NCBI GenBank assembly: GCA_016712985.1
Contig: JADJQA010000058.1
Coordinates: 1 to 29,173, forward strand
Reading direction: 5' to 3'
Source of the DNA: Sulfuritalea sp.
Lineage (GTDB): Bacteria; Pseudomonadota; Gammaproteobacteria; Burkholderiales; Rhodocyclaceae
DNA length: 29,173 nt
Below the pieces are notes generated by a model. It saw nothing but the letters and a program-made list of their open reading frames with translations, was not told the origin of the DNA and searched no databases. Numbering within the stretch: position 1 is the first letter of the stretch; each line of letters begins with the position of its first letter. This document shows, piece by piece, positions 23,972-29,173 of the stretch. A program made the position numbers and the translations under genes.

Positions 23972-24000
23972 ATTTTACCGTGCTATTCGCCGTAGCGCAA
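23972..24000 (-). promoter_or_regulatory. Sigma70-like promoter of the S10 operon
   Basis: On the minus strand TTGCGC (23995-24000) and TAAAAT (23972-23977) are separated by 17 bp. It lies 44 bp upstream of rpsJ and just after the tuf stop. No terminator is visible between tuf and this site, so read-through from the str operon is likely too. Confidence 0.7.
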
Positions 24001-24006
24001 CAAATG

Positions 24007-25196
<1,190 letters not shown>

Positions 25197-25229
25197 GTCT
25201 GCTTTCCTTAAAGAACGATGGTTGGTCGA

Positions 25230-27323
<2,094 letters not shown>

Positions 27324-27400
27324 TTGATTTACCTGCCTTATCTAAACCAAACCGCCATGACACCTCGTTTGACGAAGCGACAGGGCGGCGGACAAAAACA

Positions 27401-27428
27401 CGAAAGCCCCGCCGGACACCCGACGAGG
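27401..27428 (-). promoter_or_regulatory. Attenuator-like hairpin between rpsG and fusA
   Basis: On the minus strand CCTCGTCGG pairs with CCGGCGGGG (plus positions 27420-27428 and 27407-27415) through nine pairs, two of them G-U, around a GTGT loop. It is followed by CTTTCGTGTTTTTG. The shape resembles a weak intrinsic terminator 12 bp after the rpsG stop, which could lower transcription into fusA-tuf. No promoter is obvious in the rest of the 116-bp gap. Confidence 0.5.
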
Positions 27429-27439
27429 CGCGATACCGC

Positions 27440-27911
27440 TTAGAAACGGAAATGCGAGAACGCCTTGTTGGCTTCGGCCATGCGGTGAACTTCTTCACGC
27501 TTCTTCATCGCCGCGCCGCGCTCCTTCCGACGCCTCGAGCAACTCGGCGGCAAGACGCTGACCCATCGACTTCTCGCTGCGCTTGCGCGCCGCTTCGCGA
27601 AGCCAGCGCATGGACAGGGCCATGCGTCGCGACGGACGCACTTCAACCGGCACCTGGTAATTGGCGCCACCCACCCGACGACTCTTGACCTCTACCATGG
27701 GCTTGACGTTGTTTACCGCCAGAGTGAAAACCTCCAGCGGATCCTTGCCGCTCTTTGTGTGAATTTGCGCGAAGGCGCCATAGATGATCCGCTCGGCAAC
27801 GGACTTCTTGCCACTGGCCATCAGCACATTGACGAACTTGGAAAGATCAACGCTGCCGAATTTCGGATCGGGCAGGATGTCACGTTTTGGGACTTCACGA
27901 CGACGGGGCAT
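27440..27911 (-). CDS. rpsG: 30S ribosomal protein S7, apparent +1 frameshift
   Basis: The first frame gives MPRRREVPKRDILPDPKFGS to RLAAELLEASEG (about 130 residues), including YQVPVEVRPSRRMALSMRWL. The end, RGAAMKKREEVHRMAEANKAFSHFRF, lies in another frame. S7 nucleates the 30S head and contacts E-site tRNA; in E. coli it regulates the str operon. The 472-nt length is one base too long. Removing one base near 27519-27522 (plus strand) gives 156 residues reading EASEGRGAAMKKRE. The ribosome-binding site AAGGAGA is excellent. A truncated 138-residue S7 with a different tail is unlikely. Confidence 0.93.
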
Positions 27912-27932
27912 GGTTTCTCCTTAAGACCCGGA

Positions 27933-28310
27933 TCAGGCCGCTTTGGGTCGCTTGGCGCCGTACTTGGAACGGCTCTGCTTGCGGTCCTTGACGCCCTGGG
28001 TATCAAGGCTGCCGCGCACAATGTGGTAACGAACACCGGGCAGGTCCTTGACTCGACCGCCGCGAATGAGGACTACCGAGTGCTCCTGCAAATTGTGACC
28101 TTCGCCCCCGATATAGGAAATGACCTCGAAGCCGTTCGTCAGCCGTACCTTGGCGACTTTCCGCAACGCGGAGTTCGGCTTCTTCGGCGTGGTGGTATAC
28201 ACACGGGTGCAGACGCCGCGCCGCGCCGGGCTGTTGCCGAGTGCTGGCACCTTGCTTTTTGACTGCGGCGCCTGACGGCCCTTGCGCACAAGCTGGTTAG
28301 TGGTAGGCAT
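27933..28310 (-). CDS. rpsL: 30S ribosomal protein S12
   Basis: This 125-residue decoding-centre protein has K43 (in TPKKPNSA) and K88 (in GGRVKDLPG), the residues whose changes give streptomycin resistance, so the sequence predicts the sensitive state at these sites. D89 is the aspartate that RimO methylthiolates in many bacteria. It ends RSKYGAKRPKAA. The ATG at 28310 matches the family; an in-frame upstream ATG at 28346 would add 12 residues from the leader and is rejected. The ribosome-binding site is weak (GGGACA). First gene of the str operon. Confidence 0.97.
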   Translation of the reverse strand: MPTTNQLVRKGRQAPQSKSKVPALGNSPARRGVCTRVYTTTPKKPNSALRKVAKVRLTNGFEVISYIGGEGHNLQEHSVVLIRGGRVKDLPGVRYHIVRGSLDTQGVKDRKQSRSKYGAKRPKAA

Positions 28311-28353
28311 GTATGTGTCCCGAATGCAGTGTGAAACGCACCGCAAATTTACG

Positions 28354-28385
28354 AAAAATCGGCCCCTGCCATGGGCAAAGAGGCC
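28354..28385 (-). promoter_or_regulatory. Hairpin plus U-run at the 5' end of the str transcript
   Basis: On the minus strand an outer GGCC/GGCC and an inner TGCC/GGCA pairing (28361-28385) is followed by GATTTTT. It starts within a few bases of the predicted transcription start. It could end read-through from rpoC or act as an attenuator for str. The stem is interrupted, so strength is uncertain. Confidence 0.45.
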
Positions 28386-28387
28386 GG

Positions 28388-28416
28388 ATTATAGAATGGT
28401 CGCTGTCCAGCGTCAA
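28388..28416 (-). promoter_or_regulatory. Strong sigma70-like promoter of the str operon
   Basis: On the minus strand TTGACG (28411-28416) and a perfect TATAAT (28388-28393) are exactly 17 bp apart. The -35 hexamer contains the rpoC TGA stop (28413-28415). It lies about 80 bp upstream of rpsL. Confidence 0.9.
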
Positions 28417-29173
28417 CCCGCTTGGGCATCTTCCGCCGCCACCGGTGCTTCTTCCGCAGGCGGCAGATCGAACAGGTTCTGCGCCTCGGCCCCATCTCTG
28501 GTCTGCTTACGCAGCGTGCGGTGATAAGCCATGCCGGTACCCGCCGGAATCAGGCGTCCGACAATGACATTCTCCTTGAGGCCGCGCAATTCATCGCGCT
28601 TGCCCATAATTGCAGCCTCGGTCAAGACGCGGGTGGTTTCCTGGAAAGACGCCGCCGAGATGAAGGAGTCGGTCGACAAGCTGGCTTTGGTGATGCCGTG
28701 CAGCATGAAGTCGTACAGCGTCGGGGTCTTGCCGGCTGCAATCAGCTTGTCATTCTCGTCCAGCACTGCGGCGCGCTCGACCTGCTCTTCCTTGATATAG
28801 GTCGAATCGCCCGGATTCGTAATAACCACGCGACGCAGCATCTGGCGCACGATCACTTCAATGTGCTTGTCGTTGATCTTCACGCCCTGCAGCCGGTAAA
28901 CGTCCTGTACTTCATCGATGATGTAGCGGGCCAGTTCCTCGACACCCTTCAAGCGCAGAATGTCATGTGGATCGGCCGGGCCGTCCACAATCACTTCGCC
29001 CTTGTTAACCACCTGACCATCGTGAGCCATCACAGTGCTTGTCCTGGTGATCAGGTACTCATGCGCCGTGCCGTCCGGCTCGGTAATTACCAGGCGCTGC
29101 TTGCCCTTGTATCCTTGCCGAAAGAAACAGTACCGGTGACTTCCGCCAGCACGCCGGCATCCTTCGGAATACG
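28413..29173 (-). CDS. rpoC: RNA polymerase beta' subunit, C-terminal part, apparent -1 frameshift
   Basis: Only the last 253 or so residues are in the window; the 5' part is cut off. IPKDAGVLAEVTGTVSFGKD opens the fragment, and GPADPHDILRLKGVEELARYI, DVYRLQGVKINDKHIEVIVRQMLRR, ITKASLSTDSFISAASFQETTRVLTEAA and LRGLKENVIVGRLIPAGTG are beta' C-terminal landmarks near the clamp and omega contact. SFGKDT and KGKQRLVI are in different frames. One base is missing at 29108-29111 (plus strand), beside GTA/TT bases. A GTG at 29033 is only an internal codon. The tail EEAPVAAEDAQAG is acidic and ends in the str promoter. Confidence 0.95.
   Translation of the reverse strand, partial: YSEGCRRAGGSHRYCFFRQGYKGKQRLVITEPDGTAHEYLITRTSTVMAHDGQVVNKGEVIVDGPADPHDILRLKGVEELARYIIDEVQDVYRLQGVKINDKHIEVIVRQMLRRVVITNPGDSTYIKEEQVERAAVLDENDKLIAAGKTPTLYDFMLHGITKASLSTDSFISAASFQETTRVLTEAAIMGKRDELRGLKENVIVGRLIPAGTGMAYHRTLRKQTRDGAEAQNLFDLPPAEEAPVAAEDAQAG

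Noticed and set aside
28413..29033. Separate 206-residue gene starting at GTG 29033
   Set aside because: It is the C-terminal part of rpoC; upstream codons continue the beta' sequence up to the apparent frameshift at 29108-29111.

Overview
The window is chromosomal DNA of a GC-rich betaproteobacterium. The evidence is the S10/spc/alpha/str gene order, a long Cys-less S14, a four-cysteine S4, and a CysB/APS-reductase/DUF934 sulfur cluster. I lean towards Rhodocyclales or Nitrosomonadales, but that placement rests on recall of sequence style, not on a search. No tRNA, rRNA, CRISPR array, prophage or complete insertion sequence is visible. No gene-free stretch exceeds 300 bp; the longest are 7174-7357, 18513-18692 and 10024-10156, and each is described.

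Layout. (1) 1-2237: the 3'-truncated pmbA (-), darP/yjgA (+) behind a REP-like palindrome, and a small TIGR02647-type gene (-). (2) 2350-9561: an assimilatory sulfur cluster. A cysB-type LysR regulator (-) diverges from tauE/safE, cysI, a DUF934 gene, cysH, cysD and cysN (+). Sulfate is activated to APS by CysDN, reduced to sulfite by an iron-sulfur-type CysH and to sulfide by CysI; the TauE-like permease could export surplus sulfite. No cysC or cysJ is present, which fits direct APS reduction and a non-CysJ electron donor. A 188-bp hairpin-rich insert flanked by an 8-bp direct repeat separates cysH from cysD. (3) 9582-9612: a bidirectional terminator. (4) 9631-29173, all on the minus strand: in transcription order the rpoC 3' end, str (rpsL, rpsG, fusA, tuf), S10 (rpsJ to rpsQ), spc (rplN to rpmJ, with secY and infA) and alpha (rpsM, rpsK, rpsD, rpoA, rplQ). 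Good sigma70-like promoters precede rpsL, rpsJ, rplN and rpsM.

The main caveat is that six essential genes (rpoA, rplD, rplC, tuf, rpsG, rpoC) each carry one apparent single-base frameshift. In each case a single-base correction restores a full family-like protein. A living cell cannot lack all six, so base-level errors in the sequence are the most likely explanation. The most unusual real structure is the cysH-cysD insert. It duplicates the start codon and keeps ATGA stop/start overlaps on both sides through a bridging 63-codon frame.
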